This document shows positions 8,811 through 19,993 of a stretch of DNA of 64,000 nucleotides, piece after piece. This DNA is from Campylobacter hominis ATCC BAA-381. Lineage in GTDB: Bacteria; Campylobacterota; Campylobacteria; Campylobacterales; Campylobacteraceae. A program made the translations under genes and the position numbers. The stretch covers positions 434,001 to 498,000 of the forward strand of contig NC_009714.1 in NCBI RefSeq assembly GCF_000017585.1. The letters run 5' to 3'. The stretch's first letter is position 1, and the number at the start of each line of letters is the position of its first letter. Under the pieces are notes generated by a model. That model made no database searches and was not told the DNA's origin. It saw only the letters and a program-made list of their open reading frames with translations.

Positions 8811-9638
8811 TTAGCACATTGTGTTAATTTTTTTTACAACTTTTTTGATTATCCACTCAGGCGTGCTCGCGCCTGCTGTAATTCCGCAAATCTCTTTATT
8901 TAAAAACCACTCTTTTTTGAGTTCATTTTCATTTTCTATTAAGTATGAGTTTTTACAAAAATTTTGTGAAATAAGTAAAAGTTGTTTTGTATTTGATGAG
9001 TTTTTGCCGCCTATTATTATCATTACATCCGCCTTTTTTGCGAGCTTTGCTGCGGCTTCCTGATTTTGAAAAGTGGCATTGCAGATTGTGTTGAAAATTC
9101 TTAGTTCTTTTGTTGTTGTCATTAAAAATTCGGCTATTTTTGTAAAATTTTCAATTCTTTTTGTAGTTTGAGACACAAGGGCGACTTTGTTTGAAATTTT
9201 CAAATTTTTAAGTTCACTCACATCTAGAACTACAAAAACTTTACCTTTTGCATAGGACTTCACACCTTTTACCTCAGGATGATTTTTATCTCCGAATATT
9301 ACGATGTCGTATCCTTCCGAACTCATTTTTTCTACAATTTGTTGAGGTTTTTTTACAAATGGGCAAGTTGCGTCAATCAACTCTTTGTTTTTGGATTTTA
9401 AAACGTCCAAATCGTCTTTTGTAATGCCGTGCGTGCGAATTATAAGTCTTTTTTCATCTGTTATTTCGCTAATATCATTAAGAGTTTTTACGCCGAATTT
9501 TTTGTGAAGTCTGTCGATTTCCTCGTTATTATGAATAAGTTCGCCGATTGTTGCGCTATTTTCGGTATTTTCAGCTATTTTGATAGCTCTTTTCACACCG
9601 AAGCAGAAGCCGTATTTTTTGGCTAACTCAATCTTCAA
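8811..9638 (-). CDS. ispH: 4-hydroxy-3-methylbut-2-enyl diphosphate reductase
   Basis: Last step of the MEP isoprenoid pathway, making IPP and DMAPP with a [4Fe-4S] cluster. The 275-residue protein has the three cluster cysteines at 12 (GFCFGVKRA), 92 (DATCPFV) and 186 (NTICNAT), plus the His-Glu pair in GDKNHPEVKG. The start is TTG at 9638, supported by GGAGC 7 nt upstream, and it overlaps the aroA stop by 11 nt. Confidence 0.95.
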   Translation of the reverse strand: MKIELAKKYGFCFGVKRAIKIAENTENSATIGELIHNNEEIDRLHKKFGVKTLNDISEITDEKRLIIRTHGITKDDLDVLKSKNKELIDATCPFVKKPQQIVEKMSSEGYDIVIFGDKNHPEVKGVKSYAKGKVFVVLDVSELKNLKISNKVALVSQTTKRIENFTKIAEFLMTTTKELRIFNTICNATFQNQEAAAKLAKKADVMIIIGGKNSSNTKQLLLISQNFCKNSYLIENENELKKEWFLNKEICGITAGASTPEWIIKKVVKKINTMC

Positions 9639-10902
9639 TATTTGCTCCGATTTGTTTTAAAATTTTTCCGAAATTCGGAAAAGATGTTGCTATACATTCG
9701 CTATTTTCAATAATCATACCGCATTTTAAACCTAAAATGGCAAAACTCATAGCAATTCTATGATCGCCGTATGGCGTAATTATAGCAGGTTCCGCTTCAC
9801 CGCCAGTGATTTTAAACCCGTCTTCAAGCTCGGTTACATTGATACCGCAGCATTTTAATCCTTCACAAATTACCTTTATACGGTCGCTTTCTTTCACTCT
9901 AAGTTCTTTTGCGTTTCTTAAAACACTTGTGCCTTTAGCGCACGCAAAAGCTATGGCAAGAGCCGGCGCTTCATCAATCAGCCACGAAATATTTTCGCTT
10001 ACTTCAACGGCTTTTAAAGGCGCGTAAGAAATTTCAATATCTCCGATTTGTTCGTAAATTTCGCTTTTTGGAGTGAATTTTATATTTGCTCCCATTTTTC
10101 TTAAAACTTCGTAAGCTTCAATTCTTGTTTTATTTAAAAGCATATTTTTTAAAATAATTTTGGAACCAGGAATTATAGTAGCCGCAACTGCGTAATAAAA
10201 CGCCGAACTTGGATCGTTAGGAATAAAAATTTCAAGCGGATCAAGCGGCTTTGTAAGCGGTTTTACTTTTAGATTCAGTCCCGAAATTTCAATATCGGCC
10301 CCCATTTTTTTAAGCATTTTTTCGCTGTGATCTCTGCTAAGTTCAGGTTCGGAATATTCGCAACCTTGAGAATTTAAAGCCGCCAGAATAAGAGCTGTTT
10401 TAACCTGAGCCGACGCTATTTTGCTTTTAAATTTGAAAAAATCAAGCTTTCCGCCTTGTATGCAAAGCGGCGCTTTATCACCATCCAGGCGTCCGTAAAT
10501 TTTTGCTCCTACTTTACAAAGCGGCTCACCTACACGTTTCATAGGGCGCTCATTTAAATATTCATCGCCGCTTAACACAAAAAATCCTTCAACACTGGCT
10601 AAAAGTCCCATAAAAAGGCGCATCGAAGTGCCTGAATTGCCGCACTCTAAAATGCAGTCGGGCTCAACAATTTTTTTAGGCGCGTCTATAAAAACTATTC
10701 CTTCTTTTATTTCTATATCTGCTCCGAGTTTTCGCGCTATTTCAAGTGAGTGTTCGGTATCTTCGGCAAATAAAAAATTTTCAATTTTATTTGTGCCGCT
10801 GCTTAAAAGCGAAAAAATAACTGCACGATGAGAGATTGATTTATCCGCTGCGATATTTGAAATCGTAGCCTTTAAAGGTTTGCTCTGAGCGAAAATTTTC
10901 AT
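9628..10902 (-). CDS. aroA: 3-phosphoshikimate 1-carboxyvinyltransferase (EPSP synthase)
   Basis: Joins shikimate 3-phosphate and phosphoenolpyruvate in the chorismate pathway. The 424-residue protein has the substrate-binding Lys in AADKSISHRA (about 21), the conserved NSGTSMRL loop (in place of the usual NSGTTMRL), NERPMKRVGEPL, and the catalytic Asp region DEAPALAIAFA. The ATG overlaps the pheT stop by 4 nt (ATGA). It lies between pheT and ispH in a continuous minus-strand operon. Confidence 0.96.
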   Translation of the reverse strand: MKIFAQSKPLKATISNIAADKSISHRAVIFSLLSSGTNKIENFLFAEDTEHSLEIARKLGADIEIKEGIVFIDAPKKIVEPDCILECGNSGTSMRLFMGLLASVEGFFVLSGDEYLNERPMKRVGEPLCKVGAKIYGRLDGDKAPLCIQGGKLDFFKFKSKIASAQVKTALILAALNSQGCEYSEPELSRDHSEKMLKKMGADIEISGLNLKVKPLTKPLDPLEIFIPNDPSSAFYYAVAATIIPGSKIILKNMLLNKTRIEAYEVLRKMGANIKFTPKSEIYEQIGDIEISYAPLKAVEVSENISWLIDEAPALAIAFACAKGTSVLRNAKELRVKESDRIKVICEGLKCCGINVTELEDGFKITGGEAEPAIITPYGDHRIAMSFAILGLKCGMIIENSECIATSFPNFGKILKQIGANIED

Positions 10903-13217
10903 CTTAAATTTAATCCTAAATTATTTAGTGCTTTTAAAATTTGAGTTATTTTTGCTTCAATTTGCTCGTCTTCTAGCGTTTTTTCCAAATTTTGAAATAT
11001 AAATTTTATAGTCAGACTGTAAGAATCTTTTAAATTTTCATCTTTATAAATATCAACCGGTAAAAATTCTTTTAAATCTGAAATTTGTAAATTATTTAAC
11101 GCGTTTTTAATGACTTCAAATCTCATATTATTTGGCACTACAACACTTAAATCTCGACTTATGCTTGGAAATTTCGAATAATTTTTTGCATTTATTTCAT
11201 TAAATTTTAAAGCTTTAAAATCCATTTCGCAAACATAAGTTTTAGCCAAATCTCTTTCATTTTCAAACTTAAATCTACCGATAATTCCTACTTTTACGCC
11301 ATTTTGCCAAATTTCAGCCTGCTCAAAATCATTTAAGAATTTTATGTTTTTATCAGGCAAGACGCATGAAAATTTTCCAATAATATTTTGAATAAGCGAT
11401 GCGAAATATAAAAAATCCACATTTTCAGGTTTTGCTGAGTTCAGTAAGCTAGGTTCATTTTTTAATCCGCTTGCAATAAAACCGAAACAATCTTTTTCCA
11501 CACCTTTTTCATCAAAAATTTTACCGAATTCAAATAGTTTTATTGATTTTTTTGAATTTCTAAGATTTAAGTTTGATGAGTTTAATAAATGATTTATCAA
11601 AGTAGGGCGCAAAACGCTAAGTTCCGCATTTATAGGATTTAAAATTTTAACTTCACACGGCACAAATCCTAAATTTTTTAATTCTTCTTCATTGTCAAAA
11701 ATATAATGTACGCATTCAAAAAAGCCTATGTTGGCAGATTTGTAGCGAATTTTCTTTGCATTTTCGTAATCAAAAAAAGTCTCGTTAAATCTGCAATTTT
11801 CAGCAAATACCAGCGGTTTTGAAGCGATATTGTCAATTCCAATAATTCTTACGATTTCTTCACAAATATCGTGAGAATTGCTTATATCGTGGCGAAATGT
11901 AGGAATTGTCGCTGTAATTAACTCATTATCCATATTTACATCTATTCCAAGAGATTTTAAAATTTTTAAAATTTGATTTTTTTCGATTTTAGTGCCGATC
12001 ATTTCATCAATTTCAGCATTTGTAAAACTTACAATTTTCGGCTCTTTTGTATTTAAAATTTGTTGTGCGCCTGCAAATAATGCGAATTCGTCTTTATTTT
12101 TCAAAAAAGAAAATAGCAGATTTAGCCCTAAAATCAGATTCGGTTCGCTTCCTCTTGTTGAGCGATAAGTATGCTCGTCGCCTTTTAGTTTGCGGTTTTC
12201 GCCAAGAGCTTCGGCTATTATTTGCGGATTTGTATAGTTTGCTTCCACGATACAAATTTTACTGTCTTTGTTCGCCTTAAAATCGCTATTTTGATTGATT
12301 CCTGCTATGCCTAAAAGTTTATCGTCGCAAAAAACAGCCAATTCACCGTTTTCCTGTTTTTTTATATCTATTGAAATTTTGTCTTTATTTGTAATTTTAT
12401 TAAAATCGTAAGCGCGAAGTAAAACACCGGTGCTGTGTGTTGTATAATTTAACAAATTTACAAGTGTGTCATTTGATAGAATTTCGGCAAAAGCCAAGCG
12501 AAGTTTGTGAGTAAGCGTAATATCAAATCTGTTTTTTATCTCAAATGCTCTGTATATAAAGCTTGCATCTATTTTTTCATCAGCGTGAACTGATAAAATT
12601 CTGCCGATTCCAAGAAGTTTTTCGGCTTCTTCAGTGAAATTTTTATTTTTTAATGGTATATTTAAAGCCGCGCTCAAATCTCTTGCTATGCCGTAAATAC
12701 TAAGACAATCGCCTCTATTTGGTGTCAAATCAATATCAATCAGTTCATCGTTAAAAGCCAAATATTCGTTTAAATTTCGTCCAAGAACAAGTTCGCCGAT
12801 ACTGTCATCAAGTACCATTATTCCGTCATTTAATTTCGGAAAACCTAGTTCGCTTGATGAGCAGATCATACCATTACTTTCTACGCCGCGAAGTTTTGCA
12901 GGTTTTATAGTAAGTCCATTAGGCAAAACGGCTCCTATCAAGCTGACCGCTACAAATTGACCTGATTCGACATTTTTTGCACCGCATACTATTTGAAGGC
13001 TTTGTGAACCTGTATCAACTTCGCAGACGCTTAAATGATCACTGTTTTCATGAGCTTTTTTGCTTTTTACATAACCGATTACAACTTTATCGGCGACGGA
13101 AAATTTTTTATAACTGTCAACTTCAAGACCGATTGAATTTAGCGCTTTTAAAATTTTATCTGTAGAAATTTCTGTTATATCTATCCATTCGTTTAACCAA
13201 TTTCTTGTTATTATCAT
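10899..13217 (-). CDS. pheT: phenylalanine--tRNA ligase beta subunit
   Basis: Large subunit of the heterotetrameric PheRS. The 772 residues show the expected order: a tRNA-binding OB domain ([20 protein letters not shown], about 48-67), the B3/B4 editing domain, B5, a catalytic-like core, and a C-terminal anticodon-binding FDX-ACB domain ([14 protein letters not shown]). The start ATG overlaps the pheS stop by 4 nt (ATGA). The length is normal for the family. Confidence 0.96.
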   Translation of the reverse strand: MIITRNWLNEWIDITEISTDKILKALNSIGLEVDSYKKFSVADKVVIGYVKSKKAHENSDHLSVCEVDTGSQSLQIVCGAKNVESGQFVAVSLIGAVLPNGLTIKPAKLRGVESNGMICSSSELGFPKLNDGIMVLDDSIGELVLGRNLNEYLAFNDELIDIDLTPNRGDCLSIYGIARDLSAALNIPLKNKNFTEEAEKLLGIGRILSVHADEKIDASFIYRAFEIKNRFDITLTHKLRLAFAEILSNDTLVNLLNYTTHSTGVLLRAYDFNKITNKDKISIDIKKQENGELAVFCDDKLLGIAGINQNSDFKANKDSKICIVEANYTNPQIIAEALGENRKLKGDEHTYRSTRGSEPNLILGLNLLFSFLKNKDEFALFAGAQQILNTKEPKIVSFTNAEIDEMIGTKIEKNQILKILKSLGIDVNMDNELITATIPTFRHDISNSHDICEEIVRIIGIDNIASKPLVFAENCRFNETFFDYENAKKIRYKSANIGFFECVHYIFDNEEELKNLGFVPCEVKILNPINAELSVLRPTLINHLLNSSNLNLRNSKKSIKLFEFGKIFDEKGVEKDCFGFIASGLKNEPSLLNSAKPENVDFLYFASLIQNIIGKFSCVLPDKNIKFLNDFEQAEIWQNGVKVGIIGRFKFENERDLAKTYVCEMDFKALKFNEINAKNYSKFPSISRDLSVVVPNNMRFEVIKNALNNLQISDLKEFLPVDIYKDENLKDSYSLTIKFIFQNLEKTLEDEQIEAKITQILKALNNLGLNLR

Positions 13218-14212
13218 TTAAATTGCTCCAATAATCTGATGTCTCCTTCAAAAAGCGAGCGCAAATCAGGCACACTGTGAAGCAGCATTGCAAATCTTTC
13301 AACTCCTAATCCGAATGCGTAGCCGCTTACGTTTTTCCAACCTACCGATTTATATACATTAGGATGAACTACACCGCTTCCTAAAACTTCAAGCCAGCCT
13401 GTATGTGAACATACCCTGCAACCTTTTCCGCCGCAAAAAATACAGCTTATATCGACTTCCGCGCTTGGTTCGGTGAACGGAAAAAAACTTGGGCGAAATC
13501 TAACTTTGACATCGCCGAACATATAATGCAGAAAATCTTCCAATATATATTTAAGGTTCGCAAAACTGACTTTGCTTCCTTCTTCCACAACAAGACCTTC
13601 TACTTGATGAAACATAGGAGTATGCGTTAAATCCATATCTCTACGAAATACAGCCCCGGGAGAAATCATTCTAATCGGCGGTTTTTTCATTTTTTGCATT
13701 GTGCGTATTTGGACCGGGCTTGTTTGTGTGCGGATAAGCATATTTGGAATATTTAAATAAAATGTATCCTGCATATCGCGCGCAGGATGGTATTTCGGCA
13801 AGTTTAGCGCCTCAAAATTATGAAAATCGTCTTCTATTAAAGGTCCTGATTCGACGCTAAAATTTTGAGATACGAAATACTCTACGATTTTATCCATAGT
13901 AGCCATTACAGGGTGAATTGCGCCCGAGTTAATCGGCTCATCGAAAAGTGTTACATCAATCGCTTCTTTTTTTAAAAATTCATTTTGTTTTTTTGCTTCA
14001 AGTTCCGATCTTTTTTCACTTATAAGGTTATTATAAAGCTCCTTTTTTTCGTTTGCTTTTTTGGCAAATTCTTTTTTTTCATTATTAGGTAAACTTTTAA
14101 GTTTGCTAAAGAGTTCGGTAATTTCACCGTTTTTGCCAAAGAGTGAAAGACGAATCGCTTCAAGTTCAGCTAAATTTTGCGAGTTTTTTATTTCCTGCTC
14201 TAAATCTTTCAA
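13214..14212 (-). CDS. pheS: phenylalanine--tRNA ligase alpha subunit
   Basis: Catalytic subunit of PheRS. It has an N-terminal coiled coil, then class II motif 1 ([15 protein letters not shown]), motif 2 ([19 protein letters not shown]) and motif 3 ([11 protein letters not shown]). A Cys-rich insert [12 protein letters not shown] could bind zinc. The frame is open to an ATG at 14275, but that codon has no ribosome binding site. A TTG at 14212 has AAGGA 7 nt upstream and gives 332 residues, close to the usual length (327 in E. coli), so I start there. It is the first gene of pheST-aroA-ispH. Confidence 0.93.
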   Translation of the reverse strand: MKDLEQEIKNSQNLAELEAIRLSLFGKNGEITELFSKLKSLPNNEKKEFAKKANEKKELYNNLISEKRSELEAKKQNEFLKKEAIDVTLFDEPINSGAIHPVMATMDKIVEYFVSQNFSVESGPLIEDDFHNFEALNLPKYHPARDMQDTFYLNIPNMLIRTQTSPVQIRTMQKMKKPPIRMISPGAVFRRDMDLTHTPMFHQVEGLVVEEGSKVSFANLKYILEDFLHYMFGDVKVRFRPSFFPFTEPSAEVDISCIFCGGKGCRVCSHTGWLEVLGSGVVHPNVYKSVGWKNVSGYAFGLGVERFAMLLHSVPDLRSLFEGDIRLLEQFK

Positions 14213-14300
14213 AATTTCGTCCTTAAAAAATAATTTTTGAGTAGGATTGTATTGAAAATTTATTAAAACTCTCATTAAACTAAAAATTTAATAATTTTTA

Positions 14301-14308
14301 GTTATAAT
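14301..14308. promoter_or_regulatory. overlapping divergent -10 boxes for pheS and the HIT gene
   Basis: On the plus strand TATAAT at 14303-14308 is placed to start a leader of about 23 nt for the HIT gene, which has AAGGAG at 14325-14330. On the minus strand the same DNA reads TATAAC at 14306-14301 and could serve pheS. The two transcripts may therefore compete for polymerase. The plus-strand box is convincing; the minus-strand one is a guess. Confidence 0.5.
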
Positions 14309-14337
14309 TTTGCCAAAAAATTTTAAGGAGAAAAACG

Positions 14338-14694
14338 ATGAATGTTTTTGAAAAAATAATTAACGGTGAAATTCCTTGCAATAAAGTGCTTGAAAATGAT
14401 AAATTTCTTGCTTTTCACGATATAAATCCAAAAGCGCCGATTCATATTTTGGCAATTCCAAAAAAATGTTATAAAAATTTTCAAGTTGCAGATCCTGATA
14501 TAATGTGCGAGTTTACGAAATTTATACAAGAAGTTGCCGTAAAAATGGGACTTGATAAAAGCGGTTACCGTTTAATTTGTAATTGCGGCGAGAACGCAGG
14601 ACAAGAAGTTATGCATTTGCATTTTCATATATTAGGCGGTACAAAACTTCCGTGGGAACAAACAGCCGGTCAGGATACAGACGGAAATTTTTAA
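14338..14694 (+). CDS. HIT family nucleotide-binding hydrolase (HinT-like)
   Basis: Small purine-nucleotide phosphoramidase of the histidine-triad family. The 118 residues start with the typical IFxKIIxGEIP sequence (here VFEKIINGEIPCNKV) and end with the triad HLHFHILGG, giving His93, His95 and His97. It is divergent from pheS, as I recall for C. jejuni. The physiological substrate is not known. Confidence 0.93.
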   Translation: MNVFEKIINGEIPCNKVLENDKFLAFHDINPKAPIHILAIPKKCYKNFQVADPDIMCEFTKFIQEVAVKMGLDKSGYRLICNCGENAGQEVMHLHFHILGGTKLPWEQTAGQDTDGNF

Positions 14695-14700
14695 AATTTT

Positions 14701-14730
14701 GGAATTTTGCTCAATCAAAATTCCCTTTTT
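14701..14730 (+). terminator. terminator after the HIT gene
   Basis: GGAATTTTG (14701-14709) pairs perfectly with CAAAATTCC (14716-14724) around a 6-nt loop and is followed by CTTTTT. This is a compact intrinsic terminator 6 nt after the stop codon. Confidence 0.85.
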
Positions 14731-14807
14731 CGTTAAATTACAATAAAAAATAAGCAAATTTTGAACTTCTTTTATGTAAAATATCAGGTTTAAAATTTTG
14801 TAGATTA

Positions 14808-15722
14808 ATGATTGTTATGAAAAAAAATTATTATGAAATGGAAGTTTCAAGTAAAAACGCTTCGGAATTATTTAAAAATTTCTCTTTTGAACTCGGTGTA
14901 GAGGCAATTGAAGAAAAAGAAAATTCTTTTATCATTCGTGATGAAGAAGATTTGCAAAATTTAGAATTTGCATTTATTGAGTTTCAAAAAGCTTTGCAAA
15001 AAAAGTTTAATACAAAAATTGATTTGCAAATTTCAAAATCTATCAAAGAAAATGCCGATTGGATTGAGAAATATCAAAAAAGCGTTGAGCCGATTGAAGT
15101 CGGTAAATTTTATGTAAGACCAAGCTGGAAAGAATCCAAAAAAGAGCTTATTGACATTATAATAGATCCGGCTATTGCTTTTGGATCCGGACATCACGAA
15201 AGCACAAATATGTGTCTTAAATTGATAGACAAATATGCCAAAGACGGTGCTACTGCTCTTGATGTCGGTTGTGGAAGCGGGATTTTAAGCATAGCTTTAA
15301 AAAAGATCGGTTTAAAAGTTGCAGCCTGCGATACTGACATACAAGCTGTTGACGCAAGTATAAAAAACGCTCAGAAAAACGGTGTAAAAATAGATAAAAT
15401 TTGGAATGGAAGTATTGCTGATGCGAATTTGGCGATTAGAAACATGGACGGAGAAATTCTAAGTGAAAATTTAAATGAAAACAAAAATTTTAATCAAAGT
15501 TTTAATAAAGAGTTTGATTTTGTAATAGCGAATATAATCACAGATGTAATTTTGATTTTGCAAAACGAGCTTAAAAACAGTGTTAAAAGTGGTGGAATTT
15601 TGATAATTTCCGGTATTTTAGAAAAATACAAAAATAAAATTTTAAATGTATTTTCAGATATGAACAATTTAGAAATTTTACAAAACGGCGAGTGGGTCAG
15701 TTTTGTATTTAAAAAAGGATAA
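14808..15722 (+). CDS. prmA: ribosomal protein L11 methyltransferase
   Basis: Trimethylates ribosomal protein L11. The N-terminal domain binds L11. The catalytic domain carries the substrate loop FGSGHHESTNMC (125-136), SAM motif I LDVGCGSGIL (151-160) and motif NIITD near 240, which replaces the more usual NPPY/NILA. Two starts are possible, ATG 14808 and ATG 14817 (MKKNYYEMEV); neither has a clear ribosome binding site. It is followed by ftsH after 2 nt. In C. jejuni and Helicobacter cheY normally lies just upstream; here the HIT gene does. Confidence 0.9.
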   Translation: MIVMKKNYYEMEVSSKNASELFKNFSFELGVEAIEEKENSFIIRDEEDLQNLEFAFIEFQKALQKKFNTKIDLQISKSIKENADWIEKYQKSVEPIEVGKFYVRPSWKESKKELIDIIIDPAIAFGSGHHESTNMCLKLIDKYAKDGATALDVGCGSGILSIALKKIGLKVAACDTDIQAVDASIKNAQKNGVKIDKIWNGSIADANLAIRNMDGEILSENLNENKNFNQSFNKEFDFVIANIITDVILILQNELKNSVKSGGILIISGILEKYKNKILNVFSDMNNLEILQNGEWVSFVFKKG

Positions 15723-15724
15723 AA

Positions 15725-17656
15725 ATGGATCAAAATAATCAAAACAATAAAAATAACGGCGGTGGAAATAATTTTTTTAACAAAAATCCTATCGGCGCAT
15801 TTATCATTTTTGCTGTGATTATGATAATAATTTTTAAAGCGATGTCGCCTGAAGGCGGTGGACTTGGAAGCGAGTTTATGAATTCCGGATCGAATGTCAG
15901 AAATGTAAGTTATTCGGAATTAAAAAATGAAATTCAAAATGGCAGCGTATCTATGGTGTCAATCGGTCAAACAAATATCAAAGCTCAATCAAACGGGACA
16001 ACCTACATAGCAAAAAAAGTATCCGATAATGACCTTGTGAAAATTTTAGATGAGAAAAAAATTCCTTACGGCGCTTATAATGAAAGTAATTTCTTTACGG
16101 ATATACTTTTCAGTTGGGTAATTCCACTTGCTATTTTCTTTGGAATTTGGATGTTTCTTGTAAATCGTATGCAAAAAAATGTAAGTGGCGGAATTCTTGG
16201 TATAGGCAGCAGTAAAAAACTTGTTAATTCCGAAAAGCCGAAAGTAAAATTTAGTGATGTGGCAGGCGTGGAAGAGGCAAAAGAAGAAGTTAAAGAAATT
16301 GTTGATTTTCTTAAAAACCCAGGTCGTTATATAAATTTGGGTGCTAAAATTCCAAAAGGAGTTTTGCTTGTAGGGCCTCCAGGAACCGGTAAAACTTTAC
16401 TTGCAAAAGCGGTTGCAGGAGAGGCTGACGTGCCGTTTTTTTCAGTAAACGGTTCAAGTTTTATTGAAATGTTTGTAGGCGTTGGCGCAAGTCGTGTTAG
16501 AGATCTTTTTGAAACGGCTAAAAAAGAGGCCCCGGCAATTGTATTCATAGATGAAATCGATGCAATCGGTAAAAGTCGTGCAGCAGGCGGTTTTGGCGGT
16601 GGAAACGATGAAAGAGAACAGACATTAAATCAACTTTTGGCTGAGATGGACGGTTTCAGTTCTGATGCAAATCCTGTTATAGTTTTAGCAGCTACAAACC
16701 GTCCGGAAGTCCTTGATGCTGCACTTTTAAGACCAGGAAGATTTGATAGACAAGTGCTTGTCGATAAGCCTGATTTTAAAGGACGAATTGAAATTTTAAA
16801 TGTGCATAGCAAAGATATTAAACTTTCTAAAAGTGTGGATTTGGAAGAAATCGCAAGACTTACTGCAGGACTTGCCGGAGCCGATTTAGCGAATATCATA
16901 AATGAAGCTGCGCTTTTGGCAGGAAGAAACGAAAAAAATTATGTTGAACAAAACGATTTGGTTGAAGCCGTAGAGCGCGCAATTGCAGGGCTTGAGAAAA
17001 AATCACGCCGCATAAATCCAAAAGAAAAACGAATAGTTGCTTATCATGAATGCGGACACGCGCTTATCAGCGAAACTACAAAAGGAGCTGATAAGGTTAC
17101 GAAAGTTTCTATAATTCCACGCGGTTTGGCAGCTCTTGGTTATACATTAAATACGCCTGAAGAAAATAAATTTTTGATGCAAAAATACGAGCTTTACGCG
17201 ATGATCGATGTCTTACTTGGCGGACGTGCAGCCGAAGAGATCTTCATAAAAGAAATTTCAACAGGAGCCAGCAATGATTTGGAACGCGCAACGGATATCG
17301 TAAAATCAATGGTTAGTATGTATGGAATGAGTGATTTGGATATTGCGGGACTTATGGTACTTGAAAAGCAAAGAAATATGTTTTTAAACGGTGGTCAAGC
17401 GATTAAAGATTATAGCGATGATATGGCTAAAAAGCTTGATGATTATGTCAAACAAACGCTTGACGAGCGTTATAAAAGTGTCTTGGAAACTTTGCAAACT
17501 TACGCAGGTGCAATTGAAGAGATGGTAAAAGCGCTTTACGAAAACGAGACAATCGAGGGTGAAAAAGTGCGTGAAATCATTAAAAATTTTGAGATTAAAA
17601 ACGGTTTTCCTTCACGTTTGCAACAAGATGATGAAAAAGGCGAGGACGATTTATGA
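15725..17656 (+). CDS. ftsH: ATP-dependent zinc metalloprotease FtsH
   Basis: Membrane-anchored AAA+ protease that degrades misassembled membrane proteins and some soluble regulators. The 643 residues show membrane helices at about 24-40 and 126-146, Walker A GPPGTGKT (217-224), Walker B VFIDEID (273-279), arginine fingers in RPGRFDR, and the zinc site HECGH (441-445) followed by the distal Asp region (ASNDLERAT). The N-terminal tail is rich in Asn and Gly. It is coupled to prmA (2-nt gap) and pssA (ATGA overlap). Confidence 0.98.
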   Translation: MDQNNQNNKNNGGGNNFFNKNPIGAFIIFAVIMIIIFKAMSPEGGGLGSEFMNSGSNVRNVSYSELKNEIQNGSVSMVSIGQTNIKAQSNGTTYIAKKVSDNDLVKILDEKKIPYGAYNESNFFTDILFSWVIPLAIFFGIWMFLVNRMQKNVSGGILGIGSSKKLVNSEKPKVKFSDVAGVEEAKEEVKEIVDFLKNPGRYINLGAKIPKGVLLVGPPGTGKTLLAKAVAGEADVPFFSVNGSSFIEMFVGVGASRVRDLFETAKKEAPAIVFIDEIDAIGKSRAAGGFGGGNDEREQTLNQLLAEMDGFSSDANPVIVLAATNRPEVLDAALLRPGRFDRQVLVDKPDFKGRIEILNVHSKDIKLSKSVDLEEIARLTAGLAGADLANIINEAALLAGRNEKNYVEQNDLVEAVERAIAGLEKKSRRINPKEKRIVAYHECGHALISETTKGADKVTKVSIIPRGLAALGYTLNTPEENKFLMQKYELYAMIDVLLGGRAAEEIFIKEISTGASNDLERATDIVKSMVSMYGMSDLDIAGLMVLEKQRNMFLNGGQAIKDYSDDMAKKLDDYVKQTLDERYKSVLETLQTYAGAIEEMVKALYENETIEGEKVREIIKNFEIKNGFPSRLQQDDEKGEDDL

Positions 17657-18390
17657 GTGAGCAGCCGAAAATTGCATATATTTTGCCGAATTTTTTTACG
17701 GCCGCGAGCATTTTTCTAGGTATAGTAAGTGCGCTTGCCAGCATTCGAGGCGATTTTGAAAAAGCCATTATTTATATCGTGCTTTCACTTGTTTTTGATG
17801 GACTTGACGGACGCGTAGCAAGACTTACGCATACTACCAGCAAATTTGGCGTGGAATTTGACAGTCTTGCTGATGTTATAGCATTTGGTGTTGCGCCTGC
17901 TGTGCTTTTTTATTTTGCCGTTGGCAAGTATTTTGGCAGAGTTGGTGTGCTGATTATGGCTATTTATGTAATTTTCGGAGCAATTCGCTTGGCGCGTTTT
18001 AATGTAACGACAGGAACTTATGATCCAAGTATGTTTATCGGGCTTCCAATTCCTACGGCTGCGATTACGACGGCATTTTGGGTTGGTCTTTATAATGCTT
18101 ACGATATTTTTAAAAATTATGAAATTTTATATCTTATATGCGTTGCCGGGCTTTCTATTTTAATGGTAAGCAATGTCCGCTATCCAAGTTTTAAAAAGTT
18201 AAATTTTAAAAAAACATATTTTATTAAAATTTTGGTCGGTTTGGTTATAGTTTTTTCTTTGATATATCTTTATCCGCTTGAAATTTGTGCGTTTTTTACT
18301 AGTGCATATGTGCTGTATGGCTTGATTCGTGCAAGTTATAATATAATCAATTTAAAATTTAAAAAAGTAAAAAGGACAAAAGATGAATAA
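17653..18390 (+). CDS. pssA: CDP-diacylglycerol--serine O-phosphatidyltransferase
   Basis: Integral membrane enzyme making phosphatidylserine, the precursor of phosphatidylethanolamine. The 245-residue protein carries the CDP-alcohol phosphatidyltransferase motif split over [10 protein letters not shown] and [10 protein letters not shown] (D-G-x-x-D-G-x-x-A-R-x8-G-x3-D-x3-D) near residue 55-80 and several membrane helices. It overlaps ftsH by 4 nt and leuA by 8 nt. Confidence 0.94.
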   Translation: MSEQPKIAYILPNFFTAASIFLGIVSALASIRGDFEKAIIYIVLSLVFDGLDGRVARLTHTTSKFGVEFDSLADVIAFGVAPAVLFYFAVGKYFGRVGVLIMAIYVIFGAIRLARFNVTTGTYDPSMFIGLPIPTAAITTAFWVGLYNAYDIFKNYEILYLICVAGLSILMVSNVRYPSFKKLNFKKTYFIKILVGLVIVFSLIYLYPLEICAFFTSAYVLYGLIRASYNIINLKFKKVKRTKDE

Positions 18391-19897
18391 AAATAAAATT
18401 ATAGTTTTTGATACTACCTTAAGAGACGGAGAACAAAGTCCGGGCGCTTCAATGAATACAGCCGAAAAAGTGGAACTTGCAATACAGCTTGAAAAACTTG
18501 GTGTTGATGTAATAGAAGCGGGATTCGCAGCTGCAAGTCCTGGTGATTTTGACGCTATAGAGCGTATTTGCGGGGCTGTTTCAAAAATACGAGTTTGCTC
18601 TCTTGCAAGAGCTATTGAAAAAGATATAAAAGCTGCCGGTGAATCAATAAAATCAGCGAAATTTAAGCGTATTCACACATTTATCGCAACAAGCCCGATT
18701 CATATGGAGTATAAACTTAAACTTTCACCGGATGATGTAATAAAAAAAGCGATAAATTCCATAAAATATGCAAAAACTTTTTGTGACGATGTTGAATTCA
18801 GTTGTGAAGATGCAGGAAGAAGCGAAATTTCTTTTATTAAAGAAATTGTGGAAGCAGCTATAAATGCAGGAGCTACAACAATCAATTTGCCGGATACGGT
18901 AGGCTATAGACTTCCAAGTGAAATGAGTTATATGATAGGCGAACTTGTAAAATTTGTAGGAGATAGAGCCGTTATTTCATCACATTGTCACGATGATTTA
19001 GGAATGTCTGTTGCAAATACTATTGCTTGCATAAAAGCAGGTGCCAGACAGATAGAATGCACGATAAACGGACTTGGTGAAAGGGCAGGAAATACAGCGC
19101 TTGAAGAAGTCGTAATGGCTATAAAAACAAGAAGCGATGTTTTTGCACCGCTTTATACGGATATAAATTTTAAAGAAATTTACCATTCAAGTCGTTTGGT
19201 TGCCACAATCACAGGAATAGAGCCTCAACCGAATAAAGCAATCGTCGGTAAAAATGCTTTTGCACACGAAAGCGGAATTCATCAGGACGGCGTTTTAAAA
19301 CATAAAGAAACATATGAAATTATGCGTGCAGAAGATATAGGTTTGGAAAAAAATTCCATTGTTCTCGGCAAGCATAGCGGCAGCCATGCTTTTAGAGATA
19401 AGTTAGTCAGTCTTGGATATAATTTAAGTGAAGATGAACTTGCTAATGTGTTTGAAAAATTTAAAATTTTAGCCGATGCCAAAAAAGAAATTTTTGATGA
19501 TGATTTAAGAGAGCTTATGACGGATGAACTTGTTAAAATTCCATGTGCTTTTGAAATTATCGCACTTAGTTCAAGCGAATGTAATAAGGGGCATGCAAGT
19601 GCTGCTTTGACTTTAAAACACAATGATGAAATTTTAAAAGATTCAGCTCTTGGAAACGGTGTTGTAGATGCAATTTTTAAAACAATTGATAGAATAAGCG
19701 GTATAAAAGGAAATTTAAAAGATTATCAAGTCAGAGCGGTTTCTCAAGGAAAAGACGCGCAAGCGAAAGTAACCGTTAAAGTATTGTTTGAAAATTCATC
19801 CACAATAATAGGTCACGGACTTGATACGGATACCTTGATGGCTACTGCAAAAGCTTATATAGGCGCATTAAACAGTTATATCAGCATGAAACAATAA
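18383..19897 (+). CDS. leuA: 2-isopropylmalate synthase
   Basis: Condenses acetyl-CoA with 2-oxoisovalerate, the committed step of leucine synthesis. The 504 residues contain the N-terminal TIM barrel with [15 protein letters not shown] (10-24), the metal site SSHCHDDLG (about 199-207) and the loop [14 protein letters not shown]. The C-terminal regulatory domain ([19 protein letters not shown]) is the site for leucine feedback inhibition. The length is normal for the long form. A perfect palindrome follows the stop. Confidence 0.96.
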   Translation: MNKNKIIVFDTTLRDGEQSPGASMNTAEKVELAIQLEKLGVDVIEAGFAAASPGDFDAIERICGAVSKIRVCSLARAIEKDIKAAGESIKSAKFKRIHTFIATSPIHMEYKLKLSPDDVIKKAINSIKYAKTFCDDVEFSCEDAGRSEISFIKEIVEAAINAGATTINLPDTVGYRLPSEMSYMIGELVKFVGDRAVISSHCHDDLGMSVANTIACIKAGARQIECTINGLGERAGNTALEEVVMAIKTRSDVFAPLYTDINFKEIYHSSRLVATITGIEPQPNKAIVGKNAFAHESGIHQDGVLKHKETYEIMRAEDIGLEKNSIVLGKHSGSHAFRDKLVSLGYNLSEDELANVFEKFKILADAKKEIFDDDLRELMTDELVKIPCAFEIIALSSSECNKGHASAALTLKHNDEILKDSALGNGVVDAIFKTIDRISGIKGNLKDYQVRAVSQGKDAQAKVTVKVLFENSSTIIGHGLDTDTLMATAKAYIGALNSYISMKQ

Positions 19898-19933
19898 AAA
19901 ATTATGTAATTGCAAAATTTTGCAATTACATAA
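19894..19933. terminator. terminator between leuA and dapF
   Basis: A perfect 32-nt palindrome at 19902-19933 (arm TTATGTAATTGCAAAA) lies between the convergent genes leuA and dapF. On the minus strand it is followed by TTTTTTATTG, so it fits best as the dapF terminator. On the plus strand there is no T run, though the hairpin may still block readthrough. Confidence 0.75.
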
Positions 19934-19993
19934 ATAGTTTGAATTTTAAAACAAAATATTTTTAAATACCCTTCCCAAATTTTACAAACCGTT

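Noticed and set aside
13214-14275. PheS start at ATG 14275
   Set aside because: No ribosome binding site and 21 extra residues beyond the family N-terminus; TTG 14212 has AAGGA and gives the expected length.
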